Source of the DNA: Rikenella microfusus
Lineage (GTDB): Bacteria > Bacteroidota > Bacteroidia > Bacteroidales > DYQK01
NCBI GenBank assembly: GCA_020719385.1
Contig: DYQK01000020.1
Span: 1-37,207, forward strand
Direction of reading: 5' to 3'
DNA: 37,207 nucleotides
Below, one piece after another: positions 9,526-17,640 of the stretch. The translations under genes were made by a program, and so were the position numbers. The notes beneath the pieces were generated by a model. It was not told the origin of the DNA. It saw only the letters and a program-made list of their open reading frames with translations, and made no database searches. The first letter of the stretch is position 1; every line of letters starts with the position of its first letter.

Positions 9526-10152
9526 TTAATCTGGCTGTTCATTTTCGATGCGAAAAATTATGTCTTCTATCATTCGGTCTTCGCCCTCAGAATCGTATTC
9601 AGATTTTAAGTCATCACCGACAATTTTTGCGATAGTTTGCCAAAAAAACGCAGAAAATGAACCTTTCAACTCTTTGATAATTTGATAAGTGGTTTTTCCT
9701 GTCTCTCTATCGACAAGTTTTAACAAAATTTTCCCCTCAGAAATTGTTAAATTTACCAATTCTTTCTCAAATTTACCAAATAATTCTTTCTCTTTTTGTT
9801 TAAAAAAAGTTTTGCGTTCTTTCTCGGTTTTTAATGTCTCAAATCTGTGTTCAATTTCCATCAAAGTGAGTTTTACCATTTTTGCGTAAGGGTAAACTTT
9901 GCGAATTTGTCTCTCAAGTTTGCTGTATTTTCGTGCTTCTTTCTCGGTTTTAAACTTCATCGGCGGGACAACAACAAATTCTTTCATCTCGATTTGTAAA
10001 ATTGTGTCACCGTTTTCGATTTTTCCCTTCACAAAAACTGCATTTTTCAGCAAAGAAGAATCCTGCAAATCTTTCCCAATCAAAATATGTTGAGAAAGTA
10101 CGTTTTTTTCGACAAATAAAAATATCGAAAAGTATAAAATTAAGTTTTTCAT
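9526..10152 (-). CDS. DUF4294 domain protein, exported
   Basis: A 208-residue protein with an N-terminal signal-like hydrophobic segment (1-20) and a body typical of DUF4294, a family essentially confined to Bacteroidota. Recognisable parts are VPPMKFKTEKEARKYSKLERQIRKVYPYAK and the C-terminal IIKELKGSFSAFFWQTIAKI. The function is not established. It is highly charged with heptad-like Lys/Glu helices. It lies 49 bases downstream of the NamZ-like gene on the same strand, so the two may be co-transcribed. Its stop lies four bases from the convergent sixA stop, with no room for a strong terminator. Confidence 0.85.
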   Translation of the reverse strand: MKNLILYFSIFLFVEKNVLSQHILIGKDLQDSSLLKNAVFVKGKIENGDTILQIEMKEFVVVPPMKFKTEKEARKYSKLERQIRKVYPYAKMVKLTLMEIEHRFETLKTEKERKTFFKQKEKELFGKFEKELVNLTISEGKILLKLVDRETGKTTYQIIKELKGSFSAFFWQTIAKIVGDDLKSEYDSEGEDRMIEDIIFRIENEQPD

Positions 10153-10201
10153 AAAATTGTTTGTTGAGAAAACGAAAAATTTGAAAATTTATTTTACAAA
10201 G

Positions 10202-11359
10202 TTACTCAAAATCTTCGTAAAGGAGATATTTTTTTCGCAAAATTTTATATTTCTCAATATCTTTTTTCCACGACTCTTTTATTTCAGATTCACTTTTGCC
10301 CTCAATAATTTGTTTTTGCAAATCAGAATTCCCTGCTAATTTGTTAAAAAACTCTTTCTGAACGAAAAACTTCTCTTTCCAACCCGATTTTCGATAAAAT
10401 TCTAAAAAATATTTCAACGAAAATTTTGAATCGAGAGCTGCGTCACGCAAATCTATTCCATAACAAATTTTATTTTGATGCAAAGGTTTTGATTCCATGT
10501 TTTTTTTCGAAACAGGTGTGAAGGAAAAATCTCCGAATTTTTTATCAGGAAAACCAATAATTTGAAAAGGAAATTCCGTTCCGCGACCAACACTGACATT
10601 TGTCCCCTCAAACAAACACAAAGACGGATATAAACGTATCGAAACAGCATTGACAAGATTCGGAGACGGTTTAATATCGGGAAAAAACTGCGTTTTATGT
10701 GAATAATTTTTCATTTTCACTACTTCCAAATCACATTGAACCTTATTTTTCAACCATTTTTCGCCGTTTATCATTTTTGCGAGTTCACCAATTGTTAGTC
10801 CGTGAACTATCGGAATCGGATGCATTCCGACAAAAGAGCGAAATTCGTTTTTCAAAACAGGTCCATCAACATAATCGCCAAGCGGATTTGGGCGGTCAAG
10901 AATAATCAATTTTTTTCGATTCTCCGCACACGCTTCCATAACGTAATGCATCGTACTGATGTAAGTAAAAAATCTTACTCCAACGTCTTGAATATCAAAG
11001 AGAACGACATCAACATTTTGCAATTGTGCTGCCGAAGGTTTGTGATTTTTTCCGTACAACGAAACAATTGGAATTTTACTTTTCTCATCAATAGAATCAG
11101 GAATATTTTGCCCTCTGTCCGAATTTCCGCGAAAACCGTGTTCGGGGGCAAAAATTTTTATTATTGAAATTCCTTTTTCGCACAAAACATCAACTAAATG
11201 TTTGTCGTTAATTTTCGCTGTGTGATTCACCACAAGAGCAACTTTTTTATTTTGCAAAAAAGGTAAATAATTTTCAAATTGCGAGTTCCCAAAAATAATT
11301 TGAGATTTTAAGAAATAATTTAACGTTAAAAAAATTGTTAAAAAGAAAATTTTTTTCAT
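10202..11359 (-). CDS. namZ: NamZ-like exo-beta-N-acetylmuramidase (DUF1343, GH171)
   Basis: A 385-residue protein with a signal peptide (about 1-20), belonging to the former DUF1343 family. Its founding member, Tannerella NamZ, releases MurNAc from the non-reducing ends of peptidoglycan fragments. Motifs seen are VALVVNHTA, the FAPEHGFRG segment with the conserved Glu-His, LFDIQDVGVRFFTYISTMHYVMEA, LDRPNPLGG-like LDRPNPLGDYVDGP, and GTNVSVGRGTEFPFQIIG, all hallmarks of the family at the usual length. It likely acts in the periplasm in wall recycling. It follows the GyrI-like gene after a hairpin and precedes the DUF4294 gene. Confidence 0.9.
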   Translation of the reverse strand: MKKIFFLTIFLTLNYFLKSQIIFGNSQFENYLPFLQNKKVALVVNHTAKINDKHLVDVLCEKGISIIKIFAPEHGFRGNSDRGQNIPDSIDEKSKIPIVSLYGKNHKPSAAQLQNVDVVLFDIQDVGVRFFTYISTMHYVMEACAENRKKLIILDRPNPLGDYVDGPVLKNEFRSFVGMHPIPIVHGLTIGELAKMINGEKWLKNKVQCDLEVVKMKNYSHKTQFFPDIKPSPNLVNAVSIRLYPSLCLFEGTNVSVGRGTEFPFQIIGFPDKKFGDFSFTPVSKKNMESKPLHQNKICYGIDLRDAALDSKFSLKYFLEFYRKSGWKEKFFVQKEFFNKLAGNSDLQKQIIEGKSESEIKESWKKDIEKYKILRKKYLLYEDFE

Positions 11360-11388
11360 TTTTTTCGAGATATTTTTTTTATTAAAAC

Positions 11389-11417
11389 CCTGTCAGGTGT
11401 TTTTTGCACCTGACAGG
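11389..11417. terminator. Hairpin with CCTGTCAGGTG arms
   Basis: CCTGTCAGGTG (11389-11399) pairs perfectly over 11 bp with CACCTGACAGG (11407-11417), with a seven-base loop. It lies between the GyrI-like stop and the NamZ-like start on the minus strand. Only a short T-run follows, so it may partly terminate or protect RNA ends. Its CCTGTCA core recurs in the hairpin at 35975-36006. Confidence 0.7.
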
Positions 11418-11423
11418 TTAGAG

Positions 11424-11975
11424 TTAGCGTTTTGGTGAAATTTCCATTGTGTAGAGAATTTTTCCATCGGAATAAATTTCCATCGAAGGCATTAACTGAA
11501 AATTATGACTTGCTGCGTATTCGTTGATGGCAGGATATGCTTTCATAATTCCAAACATTATTGACAAAGAAGTGCGAAAGGGAAATTCTGCGACCATCGC
11601 TTTTGTTTGCCCCATTTTTTCGATTCTTATTCCGTTTCTCGTTAATTCTGCGAATTTTAACGAGTCTGCTTCGTTGAGAATACAGCCAATGATGCTGTGC
11701 AGAGAGTCAACTTTTTTACGTTGCGGGTTGTCATAATAGATTCCGAAGGTTTCTGAGTATTTTACATTTTGCTTTTCGATTATTTTTCGTATGGAATCGA
11801 TGAATTTTCCACTTTTCGAATAATCGCCATAACGTTCGATGAACGCAAGTTGATAAGGTCCAATTTCTTTTTCCTCGACTTTTACGGATGAGAAAATTCC
11901 TGAGTAACCGACATAACCGAGAATCGCAATAATTAAAATTGCTAAAACCAAGAGTGCGTATTTCATAAACTTCAT
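11424..11975 (-). CDS. Membrane-anchored GyrI-like small-molecule-binding protein
   Basis: A 183-residue protein with one N-terminal transmembrane helix (about residues 5-27) followed by a domain resembling the GyrI-like/SOUL-type ligand-binding fold. Features include VEEKEIGPYQLAFIERYGDYSKSGKFIDSI, the core FGIYYDNPQ, and the end MPSMEIYSDGKILYTMEISPKR. Family members bind small amphipathic ligands or inhibit gyrase when cytosolic. The membrane anchor here points to a periplasmic or surface role, which is unknown. A good minus-strand promoter (12004-12033) sits about 30 bases upstream. Met at 11966 is an alternative start. Confidence 0.75.
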   Translation of the reverse strand: MKFMKYALLVLAILIIAILGYVGYSGIFSSVKVEEKEIGPYQLAFIERYGDYSKSGKFIDSIRKIIEKQNVKYSETFGIYYDNPQRKKVDSLHSIIGCILNEADSLKFAELTRNGIRIEKMGQTKAMVAEFPFRTSLSIMFGIMKAYPAINEYAASHNFQLMPSMEIYSDGKILYTMEISPKR

Positions 11976-12003
11976 AAAAATAAATTTTTAAAAATTTCGA
12001 AGA

Positions 12004-12033
12004 CAAAAATACAATTTTTTTGTAATTTTTCAA
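12004..12033 (-). promoter_or_regulatory. Promoter of the GyrI-like gene (-33/-7)
   Basis: On the minus strand TTG (12031-12033), a 19-base spacer and TATTTTTG (12004-12011) fit the Bacteroidetes promoter pattern closely. It is back to back with the sensor promoter at 12082-12111. Confidence 0.7.
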
Positions 12034-12081
12034 CATTTTTTTCGTTTAGAAAAAGAATTTTTTTAATTTTTTGAGAAAATT

Positions 12082-12111
12082 TTTGTTTTTCAAAAAAAAA
12101 ATGTAAATTTG
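12082..12111 (+). promoter_or_regulatory. Promoter of the sensor-lipB-cheD operon (-33/-7)
   Basis: TTTG (12082-12085), an 18-base spacer and TAAATTTG (12104-12111) match the Bacteroidetes consensus. The sensor ATG lies 44 bases downstream. Confidence 0.75.
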
Positions 12112-12155
12112 CGGCAAACCTGATTCCTTATTATCTCTTTGTAAAAAATTTTTTT

Positions 12156-14501
12156 ATGCGTTTTAAACTGCAAGCAAAATTATTATTAACGATATTAAGT
12201 ATTTCTTTACTTATATATTTTCTATCTTTTGGGTACATTGGTTATACTATCAATAATATGTCTATTGAGCAGGCAACCAAACTCACTGACGCCGTGGCGG
12301 GGAAATATGCGAACTTGACAAAAGCAAACATCAATGTTGACATTGATATTGCTCGTGCCTTGGCTCAAACTTTTACGAGTTACAACAATATTCCTGCAAA
12401 AATGCGAGATAGAATTTACAAAGATATAATAAAAGATGTATTAATTAAGAATCAAAATTTTTTATCTGTGTGGGTAAATTGGGAGTTGAGTGCTATTGAC
12501 AGCAGTTACACAAAACCTTATGGTAGAATTCGTATTTCGTATTATCGTTCTCGCGGGACAATAATTCCCAAAGATGATACTTTAAATTTGCAGGGCGATA
12601 ATTTTGAGGGCGCTTATTATAGGACGAAAGTTTCGCAGAAGGAAGTAGTTACTGACCCATATTTTTTCTCTTACACAAATGCGAAGGTTGATGAGGTTTT
12701 AGAGAGTTCTGTTGGTGTTCCGATAATTATTGATGGAAAGTTCGCTGGTTTAACAGGTGTTGATGTTGGTTTAGAGCGTTTTGAAAAAATAATTCAAGAG
12801 ATTCGTCCTTATGAGAATTCGTATGCGTTTTTAGTTGCGAATAATGGTCGTTTTGTTGTTGTTCCTGATAAAAAATTAGTCAACGAGAGTGTGATTCAGT
12901 TGGGAGTTAAACCTTCGGAGCAGGAATTTGTTTTAGAAAATATCCGAAATGGGAAACAATTTTCGTTTTTTTATCAAAATGCTTACGAGGAGGAATTTTA
13001 CGTTTCATTTTCTCCTTTTCAAATCGGAAATTCACAAACGTCGTGGGCAGTCGGAATTATGGTTCCTGTTAAAATAATTATGCAAGAGGCAAATTCTTAT
13101 TTGTATATCTCGATGTTAGTCGCTTGCTTGGGATTAATAATTCTTTCAGTAGTTATTTGGTTGATTGCCCGTGAGTTGACAAAACCGTTATTGACTATTG
13201 CTCAAACGTTGGAAAGTTTATCAAAAGGCGAGATTGACGAGTCAAAGAAAATTCACAGCAAACGGACAGACGAATTGGCTGAGATTCAGCATTCTATGAA
13301 TAGTTTAGTTGATGGTTTGAATCGTATTGCAAAGTTTGCGGTTCAAATTGGAGAGGGAAATTTGTTGTCGCAATTTACGCCCCTGAGCGAGAAGGACAGT
13401 TTAGGAAACGCACTTTTGGAAATGAGAAAAAGTCTGCAACTTGCTCATAATGAAGACATTAAACGCAAAGAAGGAGACAAAAAAATGAATTGGGCAACGC
13501 AAGGAGCAGCACAATTTGCAGAAATTTTGCGACACAACAACGACAATATCGAAGTTCTCTCGTACAATATTGTCAGTAATTTGGTGAAATATCTTCTTGC
13601 GAATCAAGGTGGTTTGTTTTTGATAAATAATACCGATAAGGATAATTTGTTTGTCGAATTGACTGCGGCTTATGCGTATGAACGGAAAAAAATGCTTCAA
13701 AAAAAGATTCCTTGGGGCGTTGGTCTTATTGGTCGTTGTATTTTGGAAAGCGAAACAATTTATATTTCTGATTTGCCCGAAGATTATATCAATATTACGT
13801 CTGGACTTGGCGAGAGTGTTCCGAGTTCGCTGCTTTTGATTCCTTTGAAATTTAACCGTGAAGCCTTCGGCGTTATTGAACTTGCTTCTTTCAACGAATT
13901 TGAACCTTATCAAATACAATTTGTCGAAAAAATTGGCGAAAGTATTGCGTCAACGTTGTCAAGTGTGAAGATAAATTTGCGTACCGTTCAACTTTTAGAG
14001 GAATCTCGGATTCAGTCGGAAGAGTTAGCCGCACAAGAGGAAGAAATGAGACAAAATATGGAAGAAATGCAGGCAACGCAGGAGGAACTTTCGCGAAAGG
14101 CAAACGAGATTAGCAATGTTCTCGATGCCATCAACACTATTTCTTATGTTGCTGAGTATGATATGCAAGGAAAATTAACTGAAATTAACGATTCATTCTT
14201 GGCATTTATCGGAATGACAAAAGAAGAAATGGTCGGGAAATATCAGGGAAGTTTTGATTCCGAGACATCTTACGAGCAACGAATCGAAAAGTTTAAGTCT
14301 CTTTGGGAAGATTTGCGTGCGGGAAAAAGCCGCAGAGAAATTCAGCACGTTCATATTGCTGGAAAGGAATTTTGGTTATCTGAAGTTTATACACCGATTT
14401 ATGATGAGGCAGGACTTCCGTACAAAGTTTTAAACATTTCTATTGACATAACAAACAGCATGCAAACAAAACTTCGCGAGCAAAATATCGTTTTAAATTA
14501 A
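12156..14501 (+). CDS. Membrane sensor: Cache-HAMP-GAF-coiled coil-PAS, no output domain
   Basis: A 781-residue sensor. TM1 is at about residues 8-30, followed by a periplasmic double-Cache domain to about 310 (VGVPIIIDGKFAGLTGVDVGLERF and YAFLVANNGRFVVVPD are typical Cache strands) and TM2 at about 317-338. Then come a HAMP domain, a GAF domain at about 444-610, a Glu/Gln-rich coiled coil at about 610-648 (EELAAQEEEMRQ, ATQEELSRKA) and a PAS domain at about 650-770 (VLDAINTISYVAEYDMQGKLTEIN). The protein stops just after PAS, with no kinase, phosphatase, cyclase or methyl-accepting signalling hairpin. It therefore probably signals by protein contact, plausibly to the kinase-like protein encoded at 15791. 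CheD in the same operon hints at covalent modification of a receptor. It is the first gene of the run to 17175. Confidence 0.85.
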   Translation: MRFKLQAKLLLTILSISLLIYFLSFGYIGYTINNMSIEQATKLTDAVAGKYANLTKANINVDIDIARALAQTFTSYNNIPAKMRDRIYKDIIKDVLIKNQNFLSVWVNWELSAIDSSYTKPYGRIRISYYRSRGTIIPKDDTLNLQGDNFEGAYYRTKVSQKEVVTDPYFFSYTNAKVDEVLESSVGVPIIIDGKFAGLTGVDVGLERFEKIIQEIRPYENSYAFLVANNGRFVVVPDKKLVNESVIQLGVKPSEQEFVLENIRNGKQFSFFYQNAYEEEFYVSFSPFQIGNSQTSWAVGIMVPVKIIMQEANSYLYISMLVACLGLIILSVVIWLIARELTKPLLTIAQTLESLSKGEIDESKKIHSKRTDELAEIQHSMNSLVDGLNRIAKFAVQIGEGNLLSQFTPLSEKDSLGNALLEMRKSLQLAHNEDIKRKEGDKKMNWATQGAAQFAEILRHNNDNIEVLSYNIVSNLVKYLLANQGGLFLINNTDKDNLFVELTAAYAYERKKMLQKKIPWGVGLIGRCILESETIYISDLPEDYINITSGLGESVPSSLLLIPLKFNREAFGVIELASFNEFEPYQIQFVEKIGESIASTLSSVKINLRTVQLLEESRIQSEELAAQEEEMRQNMEEMQATQEELSRKANEISNVLDAINTISYVAEYDMQGKLTEINDSFLAFIGMTKEEMVGKYQGSFDSETSYEQRIEKFKSLWEDLRAGKSRREIQHVHIAGKEFWLSEVYTPIYDEAGLPYKVLNISIDITNSMQTKLREQNIVLN

Positions 14502-14517
14502 AAATTTTTCGAAAAAA

Positions 14518-15117
14518 ATGTCTGAATTTACGTTGTTTTCTGTTGAAATGGAGAAAAAATTTTTGCAGAAGGAAAATTTTTCCCCCGAATTTCGAAAATT
14601 TATGGATCAAAAATATCAAAAACATTTTTCTCCCGAAGAAATTTTTGCGTACATTTATGCAATTTTGCACAGCCCAACTTATCGCGAGGAATATTTCGAA
14701 GAATTGCAAAATGATTTTCCGAGTATTCCGTTTGTTGATGAAGTTGTTGATTTTCAAGGACTTGCAAAACTTGGAAGCGAGTTGATGCAAAAACATTTAT
14801 TTCTCGAAATGCCGCAGGAAAAAAAATATCAACAAATCGGAATTTTTGAAGGTGAAGGAGAAAACAAAGTTTTGAAAGTTAAATTTCGAAATGAGAAATG
14901 TTATATCAATGAAAATCAATATTTTAGTAATATCTCAAAAGAAATTTTTGAGTTTAAAATTGGAAATTATTTTGTTATTGAGAAATTTTTAAAAGAAAGA
15001 AAAAATAGTTGTCTCTCGCAAAAAGAGGTGGAAAAAGTTTCACAAATAACGCAGATTCTCGCTTTTACAATAGACAAAATGCAAGAAATTGATACAAAAA
15101 TTCAACATTTTTTATGA
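14518..15117 (+). CDS. Stand-alone C-terminal (target-recognition) segment of a Type ISP restriction-modification enzyme
   Basis: A 199-residue protein whose sequence matches the C-terminal specificity region of single-chain Type ISP restriction-modification enzymes. The segment FSPEEIFAYIYAILHSPTYR followed by EEYFEELQNDFPSIPF is diagnostic. The end EIFEFKIGNYFVIEKFLKER plus TIDKMQEIDTKI matches the enzyme's closing motif (normally F.VGGYQV..KWLK.R ... ETI..M.EID). The nuclease, helicase and methyltransferase parts of the ~1500-residue family enzyme are absent here and immediately upstream. The frame is intact and starts 16 bases after the sensor. Its TGA overlaps the lipB ATG (ATGA), so it seems translated and coupled. 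It may be a domesticated DNA-binding domain or a relic. Confidence 0.75.
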   Translation: MSEFTLFSVEMEKKFLQKENFSPEFRKFMDQKYQKHFSPEEIFAYIYAILHSPTYREEYFEELQNDFPSIPFVDEVVDFQGLAKLGSELMQKHLFLEMPQEKKYQQIGIFEGEGENKVLKVKFRNEKCYINENQYFSNISKEIFEFKIGNYFVIEKFLKERKNSCLSQKEVEKVSQITQILAFTIDKMQEIDTKIQHFL

Positions 15118-15785
15118 AAACAGTTATTTTTCAAGACCTTGGACTCAAAGATTACAAAGAATCTTGGGATTATCAGCAGGAATTGTTTGACAAAATTGTT
15201 TCGCAAAAGCAAAATTCCGCAGAAACTGAAAATTTTTTACTTTTTTGCGAACACCCAAACGTTTATACGTTGGGCAGAAGCGGAAATGTCAATAATTTGC
15301 TGATTCAGGAGAGTTTTCTCAAACAAATACAGGCAACTTTTTACAAAATTGACCGCGGCGGTGACATCACTTATCACGGTCCAGGGCAAATTGTTGGTTA
15401 TCCGATTTTAAATCTCGAAATTTTGCATTTGACATTGAAAAATTACATTTTTCGTTTGGAGGAAACAATTATTCGCACTCTCAAAAATTTTCATCTCAAC
15501 GCTGAGAGACTCAACGGTGCAACAGGCGTTTGGTTGACGGACAACAATTTAGTGCGAAAAATTTGTGCCATCGGGGTAAAAGCAAGTCGAATGGTTACGA
15601 TGCATGGTTTTGCGTTTAATATCAACACAAATTTGCAATATTTCAATTATATTAATCCTTGCGGCTTTGTAGACAAAGGAGTAACATCGCTTTCCAATGA
15701 GTTGAGTCAAGTTGTTGATATAGAAGAAGTTAAGAACATTTTGAAAAAACATTTTTCTGAAATTTTTGAAATCGAGTTAATTTAA
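15114..15785 (+). CDS. lipB: Octanoyl-[acyl carrier protein]:protein N-octanoyltransferase
   Basis: A 223-residue LipB that transfers octanoate from acyl carrier protein to lipoyl domains, the first step of lipoate synthesis. Family signatures are LGRSGN, the RGGDITYHGPGQIVGYPILNL motif, AIGVKASR with catalytic Lys156, and NPCGF with catalytic Cys183. The length is normal. It overlaps the preceding Type ISP-like gene by ATGA and is followed after five bases by the kinase-like gene. It is thus a housekeeping gene embedded in a signalling operon, and lipA is not in the window. Confidence 0.95.
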   Translation: MKTVIFQDLGLKDYKESWDYQQELFDKIVSQKQNSAETENFLLFCEHPNVYTLGRSGNVNNLLIQESFLKQIQATFYKIDRGGDITYHGPGQIVGYPILNLEILHLTLKNYIFRLEETIIRTLKNFHLNAERLNGATGVWLTDNNLVRKICAIGVKASRMVTMHGFAFNINTNLQYFNYINPCGFVDKGVTSLSNELSQVVDIEEVKNILKKHFSEIFEIELI

Positions 15786-15790
15786 TTTTT

Positions 15791-16678
15791 ATGACAGACG
15801 AGGAATTATTAGGCGAATTAAAAAGACGTTTCGAGGAGAATAAAAAATCTTTGCAAGAACTTCGCGAATTAAATGAGCAGTTAATCATCGTAAATAAAAA
15901 ATTAACTGAATCGGAGGCAATGAAAACGCATTTTATCTCTCACATTACTAACGAGATAATAAATCCTTTCACCTCCATAATTGGTCTTGCCGAGAGTATT
16001 TTGTCTTTGCCCGACAAGGACTGGACGCGAATGCGAAGGATGACAAATTTGATTTATTCCGAAGCCTTCGGACTCGATTTTCAGTTGAAAAATATTTTTA
16101 TCGCTGCCGAGATAGAAGCAGGTGAAGTTTATCCGTGTGTTTCGAATGTAGATGTGAAAAGTGTTATTGAGAATGTTATTGAAATTTTTCAACGCGAGGC
16201 AATGCAAAATCAAATTTCTATCGAAATGATTTGTAAACCTTGCGAAAACTCCGAAAAAAAACGTTTTTTCAAAACGGATGCCGAAAAATTACGAATTATT
16301 GTCGCAAATTTACTTAGTAATGCGTTAAAATTTTCTTTTCAAAAAGGGAAAATCATTGTTCATATTGAAAAAGAAGACTCAATATTGAAAATTGCTGTGA
16401 AAGATTTGGGTTCAGGAATTTCGAAAGAAAATCAACGCATCATTTTTGACCGTTTTGAGCGTCTAAATGCAGGTATTGACTCGATTCATCGCGGACAAGG
16501 ACTCGGACTTTCGGTGGTAAAAGCGATTCTTGATATGCTTGAGGGCAGAATCGAAATTAGCGATAACAAACCTCAAGGGGCTATTTTTACAATATTTTTG
16601 CCTGAATCGAACATTTCTGTTACCGATTTTTCAGAAAATGGTGATGAAATATTTTTTGGAGAAACTGAAATTTTTTAA
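15791..16678 (+). CDS. Soluble histidine-kinase-like protein with Asn in place of the H-box His
   Basis: A 295-residue cytoplasmic protein: N-terminal coiled coil (1-42), HisKA-like helical hairpin (about 43-110) and an HATPase domain (about 155-275). The ATP-binding motifs are intact: N box LRIIVANLLSNALKFS, G1 DLGSGI from Asp205, F box FDRFERL and G2 GQGLGLSVV from Gly235. The H box reads HFISHITNEIINPFTSIIG. Aligned to the usual F..(M/I)SHE(I/L)RTPL...IIG, the phospho-accepting His is Asn54. His51 lies three residues earlier and is out of register. It may be a pseudokinase, an ATP-driven scaffold, or use another His. It lacks its own sensor domain, so the Cache sensor of the same operon may supply the input. 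Confidence 0.85.
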   Translation: MTDEELLGELKRRFEENKKSLQELRELNEQLIIVNKKLTESEAMKTHFISHITNEIINPFTSIIGLAESILSLPDKDWTRMRRMTNLIYSEAFGLDFQLKNIFIAAEIEAGEVYPCVSNVDVKSVIENVIEIFQREAMQNQISIEMICKPCENSEKKRFFKTDAEKLRIIVANLLSNALKFSFQKGKIIVHIEKEDSILKIAVKDLGSGISKENQRIIFDRFERLNAGIDSIHRGQGLGLSVVKAILDMLEGRIEISDNKPQGAIFTIFLPESNISVTDFSENGDEIFFGETEIF

Positions 16679-16692
16679 ACCTCCATCAAAAA

Positions 16693-17175
16693 ATGATTCC
16701 TGAAAAACATTTTCTTTATCCAGGTGCATTGTTTGCGAGTCTAAAATCTGCCGAAATTACAACTATTCTTGGCTCTTGCGTGGCGGTTTGTCTTTGGGAT
16801 AGTGCGTTAAATATCGGCGGAATAAATCATTTTATGCTTCCACTTTGGAACGGACAAGGACTTGCCTCGCCGCGCTACGGAAATATTGCCATCGACAGAC
16901 TTATCAAAAAAATGATTACGTTAGGAAGTAATAAAATTCATCTCATTGCGAAGGTTTTTGGCGGCGGCGAAGTGATTTCGACTAACATCAGTCAGTTTCA
17001 TATTGGGCAACGCAATATTATGTTGGCGAAAGAATTTCTTGAGGAAGAGAAAATTCCGATAATTAGTTCGAGTGTGGGAGGGAAAATGGGCAGAAAAATC
17101 GTATTTCACACAACGACAGGAGAAGTAATTCAGCGTTTTATTCCAATGCAAAACATGCGAGTGGATGAAAATTAA
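16693..17175 (+). CDS. cheD: CheD receptor glutamine deamidase
   Basis: A 160-residue CheD. These enzymes deamidate glutamines on chemoreceptors. The triad is present: Thr23 and Cys29 in TTILGSCVAVCLWD, and His46 in GGINHFMLP. KVFGGG and the segment around IGQRNI are further family motifs, and SSSVGGKMGRKIVFHTTTGEV is the usual end. It starts 14 bases after the kinase-like gene, as the last member of the operon. No cheA, cheW, cheY, cheB, cheR or classical methyl-accepting receptor is in the window, so the substrate may be the non-canonical sensor encoded at 12156. That link is inferred from operon position only. Confidence 0.93.
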   Translation: MIPEKHFLYPGALFASLKSAEITTILGSCVAVCLWDSALNIGGINHFMLPLWNGQGLASPRYGNIAIDRLIKKMITLGSNKIHLIAKVFGGGEVISTNISQFHIGQRNIMLAKEFLEEEKIPIISSSVGGKMGRKIVFHTTTGEVIQRFIPMQNMRVDEN

Positions 17176-17247
17176 GAAATTTAGGATTTCTAAACATTTT
17201 TCGAGATTTTGAGTGATAATTGTTTTTATTTTTTCAAAAAAAAATTT

Positions 17248-17255
17248 TATCTTTG
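17248..17255 (+). promoter_or_regulatory. -7 box upstream of arsR
   Basis: TATCTTTG matches TAnnTTTG and lies about 70 bases before the arsR ATG. A TTG at 17220-17222 is 25 bases upstream, longer than the normal spacer, so the -33 is uncertain. The rest of the 150-base gap holds no gene. Confidence 0.5.
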
Positions 17256-17324
17256 CACCGCAAAAAGAGAAGTAAATTTTTCTTTTTTGTTAAAATTTAT
17301 TCCGTTATTTTGTAAAATATTAAA

Positions 17325-17624
17325 ATGAACAAAAATAATTTTTCTGAAAAACATTTATTACTCGCTAAATTTGCAAAAGCAATTAGTCATCCTGTGCGAA
17401 TTTATATTTTGGAAAAACTTTCGAAAATGAATTCTTGCTGCTATAGCGGCGATATTGCGTTAGAATTAAAAGTTGGTCGTTCCTCGCTCTCGCAGCATCT
17501 CAAGGAATTGAAACTCGCAGGGCTGATTCAGGGAGAAATCGAGCCGCCGTTTATAAAATATTGCATAAATCGAGAAAATTGGCAAATTGCAAAACAATTA
17601 TTCAAAGAATTTTTTATTGAGTAA
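17325..17624 (+). CDS. arsR: ArsR-family repressor
   Basis: A 99-residue winged-helix regulator: AKAISHPVRIYILEKLS opens the domain, GDIALELKVGRSSLSQHLKELKLAGLI is the helix-turn-helix, and EPPFIKYCINRENW forms the wing. Cys38-Cys39 (NSCCYSGD) immediately before the HTH and Cys80 after the wing could bind As(III) and release DNA, as in related ArsR proteins. It is followed after 53 bases by the arsenic enzyme, and a perfect palindrome lies in that interval. Autoregulation of the unit is therefore likely. Confidence 0.9.
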   Translation: MNKNNFSEKHLLLAKFAKAISHPVRIYILEKLSKMNSCCYSGDIALELKVGRSSLSQHLKELKLAGLIQGEIEPPFIKYCINRENWQIAKQLFKEFFIE

Positions 17625-17640
17625 AATTTTTTTAAACTTC

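Noticed and set aside
15791-16678. His51 as an ordinary H-box histidine
   Set aside because: Aligning flanking residues (F, E-I, P, IIG) puts Asn54, not His51, at the phospho-acceptor position. His51 remains only an alternative.
17161-17200. Terminator after cheD
   Set aside because: Only five-base complementary arms without a clear T-run are seen.
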